Shown: one piece after another, positions 9,840 through 20,968 of the stretch | How the letters are laid out: each line of letters opens with the position of its first letter | Position numbering within the stretch: the stretch's first letter is position 1 | Source: Axinella damicornis | Taxonomy: Eukaryota > Porifera > Demospongiae > Axinellida > Axinellidae | NCBI GenBank assembly: GCA_963931865.1 | Contig: OZ007511.1 | Coordinates: forward strand, 6,404,626 to 6,468,625 | Length of the DNA: 64,000 bases | Reading direction: 5' to 3' | The notes under the pieces: model-generated | What the model was told of the DNA's origin: nothing | Databases searched by the model: none | What the model saw: only the letters and a program-made list of their open reading frames with translations | Made by a program: the position numbers and the translations under genes

Positions 9840-11274
9840 TGACAGTTGTTTATGGCAGAAATGGTTCAGAAATAGTGCAGGGGCATGTATTACATATTTC
9901 TCAACATAAAAATTTTCATCAGAGGGATCATTGCCAGCCATCACTCTGAGACACAGGAGTGCCCACTGTGTCTTGCTACAGTACAGCATGCTTAATTGTC
10001 ATTGTACACACACGTGTTGTTGCCCTTCTTAAATTATAGGAGTGGGTGATTGCAACATCATTCAGCACAGCATCACCATGACAACCCAAGCTTGTTTCAT
10101 GTTCCTAGTAATAGAAAAGCACTACAAGAGAAAGACTGAAGGCCTAGCCTGATGTTACACGAAACAAGGTGGGAAGGTCAGTCCTGGTCCAAATTAATCT
10201 GTTGTTGCTCCGACTCACTCAGTCCTAGTCTTGGTGGGCGGAGTCCACATAGCTATCACTTATTGCAAATAACTCAACAGGTTTGACAGTGAGGTCCTTG
10301 TACGTTCCTTTGTTAACAAGATTCTCACTTTAGAACAATTTTTGTCAATGGCTTGCTCCATTACAAAGCTGCAAGGTGGCAGGCAAGTGATTTTGGAATT
10401 ACGTTAATCGCAACCAGCTAGTCCTGCCATGAATGGAAACCAGTTGTGGTATTCATGGTAATTAAGTGTTACTTATATCAATCATGATGGGCTTGACCTA
10501 CCAGTTGAAGTGTGGTTGACATTAGGAAGGTAAGTTCTGGACCTTAATATTTTTCTCCACAAGCACATACAAACTTATTTTGTGACCAAAGGAAACATGA
10601 ATTGGATGGTTAAAACTCTTAGCAAATACGTATGCTGGCCCACCCTGCACAAGCTGAGGTGGGTCCAGGAGCTCTCTGCCATGTCTGAGTCTCCTCTTTA
10701 ACACTCTTCAATTTCACCTGCTCCAAACCAGGGATGGCACGAGGAAAATGTGTCCACCTGAAGGTATAGAGGAAGGTGTGTGTGTGTGAGGCTGTGCTGT
10801 ATAGTGCCAGTCAGTGACTTTGTTCGTTCTCAACATCCTTCAGAGTCAAACATGTGGATATGTCTGAGGGAGTAAAGTATCGACATGTACTTCATGGAAA
10901 TGCCTTCAGAATTGTGCTACAAACAATTTCACTATCCTTGCTCAGATCGAGGCCTGCTTTGTTTTCGGCTGCACGAATTCTTCATGCAAACGAAAATGGA
11001 GCACGACTGGAAACAAGGCTGCAGTTTAATACATGTAACTTCACCCCAAGTATTAAGTATTCTGTATAAATAAATACTGGCGAGCGAAAGCTACCTGCCA
11101 TAGAGCTGAAGAATATGGCAATAAAATGCTATGTTGTGTCTCGGTGGAGCTGTGGCCATCGCATGCACTCGTACCACTTGTGGTGCAGCCTTCATAACCA
11201 GAATCAGGTGGTTCCATTACGTAGCTACCTGTATCATAATAATACTGACATCAACCTTCAACTCACCAGCTACC
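9840..11274. other. No supported gene
   Basis: Intronic or upstream sequence of the minus-strand F-box gene, or intergenic. I looked for the beta-TrCP dimerisation domain on the minus strand and did not find it. Short frames at 10.5-11.1 kb have no recognisable domain. Confidence 0.3.
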
Positions 11275-11384
11275 TAGCCTCGTTCCCAGGCCTTCTACAC
11301 CTCCAGTTTTTGATCACTTGCTGTATGACTGCATACTACAAGCGATCAAAAAGTGGAGGTGTAGAAGGCCCGGGAATGAGGGTA
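11275..11384. mobile_element. 110-bp inverted-repeat MITE, TAGCCTCG family
   Basis: TAGCCTCGTTCCCAGGCCTT at the left and GGCCCGGGAATGAGGGTA at the right, with extended arms (CTACACCTCCA and complement, TTGATCACTTG and complement). The right end is eroded and the target duplication is not clear. A half copy of the same arm lies at about 28000-28042. Confidence 0.65.
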
Positions 11385-11836
11385 CTTACCATCCGCCATT
11401 GTAGGTCGATCACGCATTCAGCCACGTGCACTGTACTGTTCGCTCGACTAAATCGACTCCACTACGTCGAGTTGTAATTATATATGAAGAGCTCACGCTG
11501 CATGAGCAGCAAGGTAGGCTCTTAACTTAGCCGACCATATCCACTTCAAAGAGGTTTACAACTTTCCTTCAGGGTCCATGTTTTAGTCATGTCCACATAA
11601 ATTATACACATAATTATGTACCAGTATACTAGCCCTAACCCAACACTAACCACACCCAACCTACCATAAATAATTGCATACTTAGCCTCGTTTCCATGGC
11701 AGGACCCCACCCAAAGGATGTAGAGACTTGCTGATGAGAAATGATTTACCCCAATGTTTAGCTGGAATGTCCATTACAGCATGCACAAATGTGTCTGGGA
11801 CTAAACTAGACTAAGATGAGCCATGCCCTCTCCCTC

Positions 11837-11893
11837 TAGTCTCGTTCCCAGACCGTTTTTCGCCTTTAGAAAAATGGTCTGGCAACGAGACTA
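11837..11893. mobile_element. 57-bp inverted-repeat MITE, TAGTCTCG subtype
   Basis: TAGTCTCGTTCCCAGACC to GGTCTGGCAACGAGACTA, flanked by identical 9-bp repeats CTCTCCCTC (11828-11836 and 11894-11902). Confidence 0.8.
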
Positions 11894-12009
11894 CTCTCCC
11901 TCGGCTCGAAGTCAGAGATGGTTATGTGATTCCATGCAGACAAGTACTACAGTACATAACTTACCATCCGCCATCGTAGCCTGGGTCGACCATGCAGTAG
12001 ACCGAATTT

Positions 12010-12640
12010 AGTGTTGCACCCAGACAGTCTCATCATAGATAATCTCATGCAGTCTACTGTCTAGTCTTTAATAGTCGACGTCGTCGCGTCGCAGAGCTAC
12101 ATTACGTCATGTACCGAAATGTCTAATTATGCGACAATAACAAACAAAGTTGATATCGGATAGCTCATGATCAGCTGTGATCATGACCGCACGGAGCAGG
12201 ACTGCCAGGAGCGAGGTTTTGGTGTGGCATACCGATGCTCGAAGCTTGGTCGATCATATCTCTACCACCTCACCAAAACTCGGAGGTTTGTCTGCACGTA
12301 GCTAGGAAATGCGACTTCCTTTGGAGTCTGTGTTTAGAATCCTAGAAATTTTTGTGGGTCAACCACAGGTACAAGACAAAACACGTGCAAAAGTATACAA
12401 AACAACACTATCTGCACTGTCAGGAAAGTTAGCTCAAGGCATAGATACAAAATTAATGTTCAAATGTTCACCAGTTAGCAAAAAGGATGGTTTCAAGGTG
12501 AGCGCTTTGACCAGTCCTCCAACACAGTTTGAACCCCTTCGTAACGCTGCCTGGCTGGATGAGGCCAAACAATACTGTGTGCACACCAAAGCCCGTACAC
12601 AGGCCGTACACACAGACATTTCCCCCACCAGAAAAACAAA
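12010..12640. other. No supported gene
   Basis: Contains a 22-bp palindrome around TCATGATCAGCTGTGATCATGA (about 12166-12187). A 145-codon frame from 12309 shows no recognisable domain and overlaps a SINE at its end. Confidence 0.3.
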
Positions 12641-12709
12641 CGCCACTTCTGGGGATCGAACCGCACTGTGGCACCTCCTAGCTGGGCTCCCACTACGCCA
12701 ATCCACCAC
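12641..12709 (-). repeat. tRNA-derived SINE head
   Basis: On the minus strand the box A-like GGATTGGCGTAGTGGGAGC is followed about 30 bp later by a perfect box B GGTTCGATCCC. The stems do not form a clean cloverleaf, so this is a SINE promoter and not a tRNA gene. The four overlapping minus-strand frames are not likely genes. Confidence 0.6.
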
Positions 12710-13120
12710 TCTGTGTTTAGTCATGTTCACGCGTCCTGGACTATAGCAGTACACCCGTACCCCCGGCCTGCGGAGGAAGAGATTTTTATTTCCCCCCTAG
12801 GACAGCAAATTGTCCCCCTGGGATACATGTACAATTAAAATGGTTCCCCCATGCAGGACGCAATATTATTAATCTGGCATTTATACCCCTCAGGACACAA
12901 TTATTTTACCCCTAGGGCACAATTACTTGACTACATCCCCCTGAGACATACTCCACTGGGGGTGTACGACTATTTAATAGAATCACCCAATTTTGGTGGT
13001 GGTGGAGGGGGCGGGGGAATATTTGACATTCCTGGGGCAGAGTTTAACATTAGTGACTTCATAATGATGTCATGAGAGTTTCAGTTTCGTGATGCAATAT
13101 GTATAGTGTATGCGTTTTAA

Positions 13121-13512
13121 CCCTTTAGGGCCCATAGCGCCAAATGTCGCCATAATACTTTCAGCTTCATCATGTGACTTCCGGCAATGTCCTTGGGAGA
13201 TAGGTTCTGCGACAGCAGAAAGGGCGGGACAGGGGAAGGTGGGTGGGTGCACCCGGAGGTTGCAAACAGCATGGCCGTGTCTGGGCTCCGCGATAGAAAG
13301 GTCTTGGTCGGCACTGGGAAGGCCATATCTGCCGTTTTTGGCATAAATGGACATAGAAAGTAGTAGCCTCGTACCCACAGAGCCTGGGTACGAGGCTAAG
13401 AAAGTAGCTGTCTTGCCTTGTAGGTCCTCCATTTCCAGCGTTTATGGTCCATTTTTTAGCTACGGCTGGTTGGCATTTCTCGGGAGGCTTGAATGCAAGT
13501 TGCCCTAAAGAG
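13121..13512. mobile_element. Possible piggyBac-like MITE carrying a nested MITE
   Basis: TTAA (13117-13120) precedes CCCTTTAGGGC; the right side ends GCCCTAAAGAGATAA, an imperfect complement. A 35-bp TAGCCTCG element is inserted inside at 13364. Part of the interior (CCGTGTCTGGGCT and neighbours) resembles 8620-8660, and sequence around 13420-13435 resembles 52890-52925, so it belongs to a dispersed family. Confidence 0.4.
13364..13398. mobile_element. 35-bp inverted-repeat MITE, TAGCCTCG family
   Basis: TAGCCTCGTACCCA and its complement TGGGTACGAGGCTA separated by seven bases, flanked by identical AGAAAGTAG (13355-13363 and 13399-13407). This is the shortest clear case in the window. Confidence 0.85.
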
Positions 13513-14233
13513 ATAACTTATTAAGGTACTCTGCTGTTATGCTGTTATGACCACAGTGTTTGCCATGCAAATTACAGGGGCTGTCCCACAGTAGTAGCTG
13601 ATGGAGCTTAATTGCGTTGGTGGATAGAGCCTTGTGGATAGCATAACATCATGTACAAAAGCCCCACCACACAAAATAATTGTTTCTCTCCACGATAAAA
13701 TGCACCAGGCTGCACTCCGTGTGAGTACATGTACAAGTATGTGCAAGCTTACACGTAGATCCAAAGGTGATCAGACTGCATGAGTACTGTACTTTTACTA
13801 AACCTTGCAACAACTGAGCGCAGAGCGTTGAGCGACGAGTGAAAAGCGTTTTACTTTGATGTGGCCTAGGCGGCTGCGGTTTCCCGCCTAAAACTCGCTA
13901 TAGCTCTATGAATAACATTTCACGGTAGCCAGAAGCGCTACGGTAACTTTGGACCTATATAGGACTGTGGCACTGTGCTAGTCTGACAACTACACTGTGG
14001 AATTACCAGAGACGGCCGGGGAGGAGACCGGGAGCCTCCTGTATCCATGGAATGAATAGTTCATCGAATAACCCCAGTTAGGGGAACGCTACACATACAC
14101 ACACATGCAATACATGTACACAGGATGGAACATGAACACAACAAATAAGCACACTAATGAGTCCAAATGATAACACAAAACAGAGAGAAGAGTTTGATAG
14201 TAGATAGAGCGGTGTACCGTTGAAGAGGACCGT

Positions 14234-14418
14234 CAGCAAAGAGCACCAGAGGGGCTACCCTTCCCACCGTGACAGAAGACACTCGAGCATGAGCACTGCC
14301 ACGTGTACTCCTCTAGCAGAACCCCTGCAAGGTTGCAAGGTAAGTCCAAACACCCAGAGCAGTACAGTCGGCAACGAGCACCAGAGGGGCTACCCTTCCC
14401 ACCATGACAGAAGACACT
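14234..14418 (+). repeat. Tandem duplication, unit about 135 bp
   Basis: A 48-bp core (GAGCACCAGAGGGGCTACCC then TTCCCACC[G/A]TGACAGAAG) occurs at 14237 and 14371, followed in each copy by a diverged CTGCCA[C/T]GTGT...TAGCAG segment. Confidence 0.75.
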
Positions 14419-14531
14419 CCCAGTGCGGGGCATTTGTACTGCCATGTGTGAACGTCTAGCAGTAGAGCTCAACGTGGTCAGACTTTGGCTCTAGATGTCA
14501 CAGGTTATCACCATCAAACTCAGCTCAGAAA

Positions 14532-14738
14532 ATGCACCTGGACGAGAACGAGAGGGACACGAGAGACAACATCAAATCGAAATTTCTTGAGCTGAGGCAG
14601 TCAAGACACCTCAGAGAGAGACAGCAACTCATTGAGTCATGGTCGCCATGGTTCGCAGAGAAGTCCGCGTTGTTCAGGGTGAACAGCTCCCCGCCAAACT
14701 GCGAGCCACCAACCACGCTCCGCATGCACAACGTGTAG
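14532..14738 (+). CDS. Hypothetical small protein or terminal exon
   Basis: A 68-codon frame starts at an ATG just after a possible acceptor (CAGCTCAG) and ends TAG. The product is charged and helix-prone (DENERDTRDNIKSKFLELRQ, then RERQQLIESW) and then proline-containing. Base composition is more balanced than in its flanks. No family recognised. Chance cannot be excluded; the antisense frame is also open. Confidence 0.3.
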   Translation: MHLDENERDTRDNIKSKFLELRQSRHLRERQQLIESWSPWFAEKSALFRVNSSPPNCEPPTTLRMHNV

Positions 14739-15346
14739 CTAGCTAGCTACAACTTCGGGCTATTGGCAGCTATTTTCTCGAAACGCTGGTATACACCACG
14801 CCATCGGAGGTCTTCGTCATAGGCCGAACGTCAACCTGGGTCGCAGCCTTCTGCCATCGTGAAACGGGCAAAAAACGCAACGGAAATCGACTGTAGAGCA
14901 GCTGCGTGATTTGGAAGCAGACGACTTCCGGTTATTAAACGGATTTGCGGTTTAAACAGATTTCACTTCAAAATTTGCAAGTCTTGCTAAAAGTACAGTA
15001 GTGAGCTCCTAGTGACCTCAGACGTCTCAGTGGCAAGCTCAGGATGGCAAGGGGGACGAAGCTACCTGACATGCATCTACACTGTAGCTAGTGTAAGCTG
15101 TTCTGAGCTTCAGATTGCTGGTGTGTTCCTAACATTATGTGCACCACTTTACTGGCATGTGGAGGTGGCGTGACCCTGACTGACTGGTGACAACTGAACC
15201 ACAATGTGAGTGTTAGTGTGAGTGTGGTTTCAAAGCCAGTTGGGTATCCCACTTAACTTCTACATGTTGTTTAGTATTGTACCTGCCCAGCGTCCATGCA
15301 GGTACTTGTTAACTTTCCCTTGTGTCCACGAAACCCTAGCCTCGTT

Positions 15347-15401
15347 CCCAGGCTCCCGCTGTGTTCACCGCACACACAGGGGGAGCCCGGGAATGAGGCT
15401 A
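15347..15401. mobile_element. 55-bp inverted-repeat MITE, TAGCCTCG family
   Basis: TAGCCTCGTTCCCAGGCTCC to GGAGCCCGGGAATGAGGCTA. Flanks ACGAAACCC (15338-15346) and GCGAAACCC (15402-15410) match 8 of 9. Confidence 0.8.
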
Positions 15402-16331
15402 GCGAAACCCTGTACTGTGCTGCATATATATGTGTGTCTAAAAACACCATACTGTGCATGTGTGAGAGCACCATGCAATGTGCAGGCAGTAGGTACATGC
15501 AAAGTTCTGACTGTATGCTGGCTGAGGGGAGGCATTTCCATCTAGACATTGGCCTCGTATCCATCCCAGATTTGTCTTGCAGCGTACATGCAAGAGAAAG
15601 ATCTTGAGAAGGAAAGCCTGGGAAGAGTTGACACCGTGACATCATTGGAAGCTAAGAGGATGATTGGTTGTGCCTGTAAACCAGTTGATTGTCATGTCTT
15701 CATCTGTTGGGCTACTGAAACTTGATTGTGATATAATTATGTCTACACAGTTGGTACTATGCATGTAACCTGTGTCTGTGATGGTCATGTGCCTAACTCA
15801 GGTCAGGTAAGTTGGTATTCAGTCACTTTCCAGCTGCCCCTGAGCTGCCTATACAGAATACACAGGTGTTATAAATCTAAGCTGCAACTTTAGGTGGGGC
15901 TGTAGCAGTGAATGGGTGTGGTTAAATGTTGGAATTTAGTAATGTCTACTGTGTTGTGTTTGTGGTCTTGAGCCTGTTTTTGTTTCAAGTATTTTTATTT
16001 GCCCAAAGTCTACTCCATTGAATCCCCCACATGCTCACAGCGCAGTCTAGCAGTACTAATACCCCTGCAGGTTTTTCAGAAGCCCTGCTGCAGCAAATTT
16101 CCCCATTTCATTTGTTCAGGCCATGTTTGCTGTGCTATCAGCCACCAGAGGGAATCACCCCTCAAGACTAACTTTCTCAAAATGAGTGAAGCAACATCGG
16201 TGCATGTACAAGGGTGTCTAGCAGTTTGTGATCACTCCAAAGGAGAGACGAGGCATACGCCGGAGCGATAATATTCGTGATAGTACTCCTTGTATCGCTA
16301 TCACCATAGTATTAGAATATCACTGGGACAT
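15402..16331. other. No supported exon
   Basis: This is the region upstream of the C2-domain exons on the plus strand, so it could contain 5' exons of that gene. I found no convincing C2 N-terminal strand here. Confidence 0.25.
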
Positions 16332-16447
16332 TAGTATCGGCCCCAGACCCAAGCCAACCCCAGTGCGGATTGCTTCCAGTATCACATGTGCGGCATGATA
16401 ATGGAAGCGATCTGCGCTGGGGTTGGTTGGGTCTGGGACCGAGACTA
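16332..16447. mobile_element. 116-bp inverted-repeat MITE, same family
   Basis: Left end TAGTATCGGCCCCAGACCC and right end GGGTCTGGGACCGAGACTA, with long inverted arms (CCAACCCCAG and complement, GATTGCTTCC and complement). Flanks CTGGGACAT and CTGTGACAG match 7 of 9. Confidence 0.7.
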
Positions 16448-16750
16448 CTGTGACAGTAGCTCCGGATTCTTGGCTGATGTATGCCAGAGTGGGCTTGCCT
16501 CAGAGCCGATGTAGTCCACCGCCACTAACATTGACAAGCATGCCATGAATGGTGACTCTCCTCAGTGACTACATGCAAATTTCATTTCACCTGTAATTGA
16601 TGTTAAAATAAACTTACATTGATTGCATTAGGATCAATTCAGGAGTATTTACATGTATATAGGTACATACATGCTGTAACCTTGACATCAATGTAATGTA
16701 TATAGGTACGCAATTGTTGTTCTCTCTCTCTCTCTCCTCTCCCTTTGCAG

Positions 16751-16792
16751 ACGCTGAGTCCAATATGGAATGCAAAATTTGTCTTTAATAAT
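16751..16792 (+). CDS. C2-domain exon (Nedd4-like), first visible part
   Basis: A 42-nt exon between a (CT)n tract ending CCCTTTGCAG and a donor AAT/GTGAGT encodes TLSPIWNAKFVFNN. This matches the TLNPxWNExFxF signature strand of C2 domains. Together with the exon at 18790, on the same strand and in the same phase (0), it suggests a C2 domain like that of Nedd4-family HECT ubiquitin ligases, which bind membrane lipids through it. The intervening strand was not located; WW and HECT domains are not in the window, so the assignment to Nedd4 rather than another C2 protein is tentative. Confidence 0.55.
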
Positions 16793-17457
16793 GTGAGTTG
16801 TATCACACACATTGTCCATTGTGACTACCCAGTCTGTACACCCAATCAGTACTGTCAGCATCAGCAGCAAGTCATCAACAGTATATAGGGCCGAGCGATT
16901 ATGCGATTGATCGTGATCATCTCGAAGCATAAATCTCGACCACGATGTTAGTCAGACGCGCAAAAGTGCTTATGGGTTTTCATGAATATACTTAGCAGGA
17001 CTGTGAATAATAATCAGGACTATGAATACATAAGCACTGCGTGACCATGGCTTCTATCCAAGGCTTCTGTGGGTTCCGTGGGTTCTGGCTTCTGTCCACC
17101 ATAGCTTCTGTCCACCATGGCCTTGTGACTTTTTGAATGGTGTCTGCAGGTCTCCTTCAAATGGTGATAATCGTGATATAATCGATAATCATGATTATAT
17201 GGATACAATAATTGTGATGTTGGAAAATCCACAATCGCTCAGCCCTAATCAACAGTTCCCATGCCTGACCGTGCATGTCTACTATCCAATTGGAGCAGAC
17301 AGGAGATGCCTAGTTGGGAATGGATAATAAGCCGGACATGTGAGATCATTGTGATTGGTCTATGTTTGGGTGTCTGGTAAGTACTTTGCTGGTCATGGGA
17401 CTGGAACCATCTGAGCCATGAATAGCCCTATATTTTATTGTAAGCCTAACTTGGGCA

Positions 17458-18077
17458 TAGCCTCGTTCCCAGGCTCTCTCGTGAAAAAAACAAGGGGAGG
17501 AGAGAGCCTGGTAACATTCGCGTGAAAAGCTGTCGACTTCCGGCACCTGGATCTGGCGGAACCAGTCAGATTGCAGAACATAACCATGTGAGCACGTGGT
17601 TATTTTGTAGGCGGTTACCTTCACTGCCGTGCTAATGCACGAATTGTAGACTCACAACTGAACGCTCCGGGACAGAGTACCTCTCAGTGGTTGGCGAAAG
17701 GCAGTTGACAGGGTGTGCGAGAGGGCCACTGGTTTGGCCTCGCTGTTCACTGTGGTTTGTTTGCCAGACCAGCTCGTTCGTCGTTTGTCGCCGCTTAGAG
17801 GATCGACGGTTAACAAGGTGAGCTGTCCTGGTTAGATGTAGAAGTGTCTCAGACTTCGGTGAAGCTGGAGATGCCTTGAAAATGAAGAGCGATATTTTCA
17901 ATAGTGCGTGCATGACTGATTTGTAACTCACGTGACATTTACCACAAAAGTAGGCAGGTCCTTTGTGTTTATCACAATAATGATTACGCGCTGGAAGTCG
18001 ACAGCTAGCTTTTCACGCGATTGTTACCAGGCTCTCTCCTCCCCCCGTTTTGAGGAGAGAGCCTGGGACCGAGGCTA
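17458..18077. mobile_element. 620-bp MITE, TAGCCTCG family, with about 85-bp inverted ends
   Basis: Left end TAGCCTCGTTCCCAGGCTCT and right end AGAGCCTGGGACCGAGGCTA. The arms extend about 85 bp (GAGAGAGCCTGGTAACA, GCGTGAAAAGCT, GTCGACTTCC on both sides). Flanks ACTTGGGCA (17449-17457) and ACTTGGGTG (18078-18086) match 7 of 9. The interior has one minus-strand frame of 99 codons with no recognised domain. It lies between the two C2 exons, that is, in a presumed intron. Confidence 0.8.
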
Positions 18078-18439
18078 ACTTGGGTGTACCCCATGGTTGT
18101 ATTTTTGGAAGGTAATGAACATTGCTGTAAGTTGATACCTGTTATGTGTGTGTATGTGTTTGTGTGTATGTAGTACATACCTAGGGTACGTATGTATATA
18201 CAGTATGGCAAGGGAATGTGGGGCTTAAATTCCCTGCGCACTTTCTGGTAACAGCTTGTAGTGGGGGTTGGGTACACGTGCAGTTCATAATCACCCCAAT
18301 ACATGTATACTGGTTAGACAGTTTGCTGGACTGTGTATCCCGGTACAGACAGATTCCAAGTTGAACCTTCCATTGGTATTCCATGTCTTGAATGTAATGT
18401 GATATGTTGACAGCTGATCATGTCATGGTATGTCCCCTC

Positions 18440-18520
18440 CGACGAGAGGTGACCGGTGTCCACGTGGTTAAAGCATTCAACTGCTAATCGAAAGGTTGCT
18501 GGTTCGAGTCCCACCATTGC
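18440..18520 (+). repeat. tRNA-derived SINE head
   Basis: CCACGTGGTTAAAGC (box A-like), a CTGCTAA anticodon-loop-like stretch and a perfect box B GGTTCGAGTCC follow each other at tRNA spacing, resembling a serine tRNA without its long variable arm. The T stem mispairs. The minus-strand frame here (GLEPATFRLAVE) is a common spurious translation of such tails. Confidence 0.6.
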
Positions 18521-18789
18521 CATAGAGGAGACTTTCTTTCCCTTCTGGCAGTTTTGTTTGTTGTTGTGGTCTCGACATTGCGATGTCCGTGGTCTGATCA
18601 TCACTGTGTTCATTCGTACTGTGGACAGTACAATGGAATGTCTTGCCACAATGGAATATCTTGCCATGCATACTTGTATGGTCTGGCGATTAATAATATG
18701 AAACATATGAAATCCCCTGAGACACTTTTTTAAAAAAATTGGCACATATTGCTTTAATTAAACTGTGCAATGTTGTCTCCTCACTCCAG

Positions 18790-18846
18790 ACTAGGGATAA
18801 CTTTCTTGGGAAACTCCATTTCAAGCTTCAACAGATCCCCATTGAG
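18790..18846 (+). CDS. C2-domain exon (Nedd4-like), second visible part
   Basis: A 57-nt exon with acceptor CACTCCAG and donor GAG/GTGAGT encodes TRDNFLGKLHFKLQQIPIE. In Nedd4 ligases the corresponding segment is of the TRDDFLGxxxxPLxxLPTE type, so the similarity extends over the whole exon. It is phase 0 at both ends, like the exon at 16751. The exon is intact. Downstream exons were not found before the AP-3 exon at 20384. Confidence 0.6.
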
Positions 18847-19477
18847 GTGAGTGGCACATTACTTCATAACCTTGAGAAGATGCACTTCAAGGCATGCAAA
18901 GGATGTGGGGAATCCATTCTAGGAAAACTGAGTGTTCATGTAGTTGCACAAATGTGTTTACTTCCTATTGGGGGTTGCCAAGTGCCTGCAATCTATCACA
19001 CTCTGTTGTTCATCTGCAGATGAAGAAAGTGGACATTGTTGCTCATGGCAACATACCCGCTGAAACCTAGAAGGTACATGTAGGTACATATTGTCATAAA
19101 CTAGGGGAATGCAGGACATTGTGGGGCGAGCCTGAGCGAGTACATGCAGCTGCTGAATGTGCATGGAGCAGTTGGATGTGGTGAAGTGTGCATCTACATG
19201 TATTTTATATAGACCTTTGTGAGTGAAAAGTTTGTACGTGTACAGTGACGGCATTGTGAGGTGTCTGTTGGACGCTACCATAAGCCACATCTAAAATCAC
19301 TACAGTATGACGCATATTGCTGCTACATGTAGCTTTACAACATGTAAATGTACACGAGCCACTAAGCGATCAGGCTGGCAGTATTGCTGGTAGGGAAAAG
19401 TCCATGTGTACATTGTACTGCTATTCCGCTGCCCTACAAAATGGCATCCAGTATGCATCATATACTTTCCCGTATAG

Positions 19478-19695
19478 TATACTCCCTCCCTCCATCCCTC
19501 CCTCCCTCCCTCCCTCCGTCCCTCCCTCCGTCCCTCCCTCCCTCCCTCCCTCCTTTCCCCTCCCCTCCCCTCCCTCCCTCCCTTCCTCCCTTCCTCCCTC
19601 CCTCCCTCCCTCCCTCCCTCCCTCACTCCCTCCCTCCTCTCCCCTCCCTCCCTCCCTGCCTTCCTCCCTCCCTCCCTCCCTCCCTCCCTCCCTCC
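19478..19695 (+). repeat. (CCCT)n microsatellite
   Basis: Over 200 bp of CCCT with TCCG and TTCC variants. Proline/serine and Gly/Arg/Glu frames in it are not genes. The preceding stretch 18847-19477 has no exon I can support. Confidence 0.95.
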
Positions 19696-20158
19696 ATCAT
19701 TCTTCTGTATGCGACATTACAAGTGAAAGGGGTGACATAGATGTAGTCCAATCACATGTACGTGCCATATAATGCTGAGCAATCACAAATGCTTGGTTCA
19801 CTAGTCTACGTATATATTGAGCTTGACTGATTGCGTGGTTCTTGGTCAGCTGTTTTGAATATGATCATGCATGTTCTCAATAATGATATAATATAGTTGC
19901 CACTGGTTGGATAAGTGAGAACATGCATGATCATATTGAGCTTGACTGAGTTTCTCTTTCTCTGGAAGTTGGGAACTACCTTAAGCGAGAGAAAATTAGT
20001 TTTATCTGGACATGTTATTGGTTCACCACAGTATACATGTATGTATGGATATATACCACCAGATACTGCAAGAACCTTCGATGGTTCGTTACATCAGTTC
20101 TGACATCTCACTATAGTTGTACTCACATCCTCTGGAGCCAAATTGTAATCACTCCGTC

Positions 20159-20383
20159 TTCTCCCTCCCCTCCCTCCCTCCCTCCCCTCCCTCCCTCCCT
20201 CCCTCCCTCCCTCCCTCCCTACCTCCCTCCCTCCCTCCCTCCCTCCCTCCCTCTCTCCCTCACTCCCTCCCTCCTTCCCTCCCTCCTTCCCTCCCTCCCT
20301 CCCTCCCTCCCTCCCTCCCTCCCTCCCTCCCCTCCCTCCCTCCTCCCTCCCCTCCCTCCCTTCTCCCCTCCCTCCCTCCCCAG
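20159..20383 (+). repeat. (CCCT)n microsatellite serving as the splice-acceptor tract
   Basis: About 220 bp of CCCT repeats that end in CCCTCCCCAG immediately before the AP-3 beta exon, so the repeat is the polypyrimidine tract of that acceptor. Confidence 0.9.
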
Positions 20384-20560
20384 CTTGTGGCAGGCAGTGT
20401 TGTAATGGCATTTGAGACAGTTTGTCCGGAGCGTATTGACCTCATCCACAAGAACTACCGCAAGCTATGCAGCCTCCTCGTTGACATAGATCAGGTCACC
20501 ATTATCAACATGCTCACGCGATACGCAATAACACAGTTCATCGACCCTATCACTACCATG
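20384..20560 (+). CDS. AP-3 complex beta-subunit exon (partial)
   Basis: Directly after the acceptor, the frame reads [35 protein letters not shown], then [16 protein letters not shown]. This is the adaptin-N trunk of the beta subunit of AP-3, which sorts cargo from endosomes to lysosome-related organelles; the [14 protein letters not shown] block is characteristic of AP-3 beta. The usual EWG before the QV is missing, possibly a 9-12 base deletion. The exon then runs into a CATGAAA/CCATGG repeat without a clear donor, and I found no other AP-3 exons. Either the other exons lie outside or in unread form, or this is an isolated relic. Confidence 0.65.
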
Positions 20561-20865
20561 CAGAGTGATTCCATGAAAATGTCATGAAATTGCTATGAAA
20601 CAGCCATAACACATCATGGATGGTTTCATTGCCATTTCATGGGATTTTCATTTCCATGAAAATATGGAGTCCATGAAAACTACGTTTCATAGGGACCTGA
20701 CCTATGAAATGCACGAATTCACCCATGAAACTGCACATGAATCCCATGAAAATTTCATAGTGAAAAATCACATGGTATTCCATGGTGAATCACATGGTAT
20801 TTCATGGTGAAAATCACATGGTATTCCATGGTATTCCATGGTATTCCATGGTATATTTCATGACA
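20560..20865 (+). repeat. CATGAAA / CCATGGTATT low-complexity repeat
   Basis: Degenerate repeats of CCATGAAA, changing to tandem CATGGTATTC copies at about 20770-20855. Rich in CATG palindromes. Confidence 0.8.
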
Positions 20866-20968
20866 ACATTGGAATGCGATTATTATTGCAGTACAGGCCC
20901 TAGGCCAGGGGTAAGTAATTAATAATACAATATTCCTGGCTAATGTAGACCAGTCTGAGCTTGGGTTA

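Noticed and set aside
9164..9989. Long His-Thr and Cys-Val reading frames on both strands
   Set aside because: They are translations of the GT/AC microsatellite. Only the C-terminal part of the minus frame (F-box) is real, and it is an exon bounded by a splice acceptor.
12434..12754. Overlapping minus-strand frames of 66-106 codons
   Set aside because: They coincide with a tRNA-derived SINE head; no domain seen.
18440..18520. Possible tRNA-Ser gene
   Set aside because: Box B is perfect but stems mispair, the long variable arm of serine tRNAs is missing, and similar heads occur elsewhere; a SINE is more likely.
19300..20450. Proline-serine and Gly-Arg-Glu frames
   Set aside because: Translations of the CCCT microsatellites. 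Only the AP-3 beta segment after 20384 is supported.
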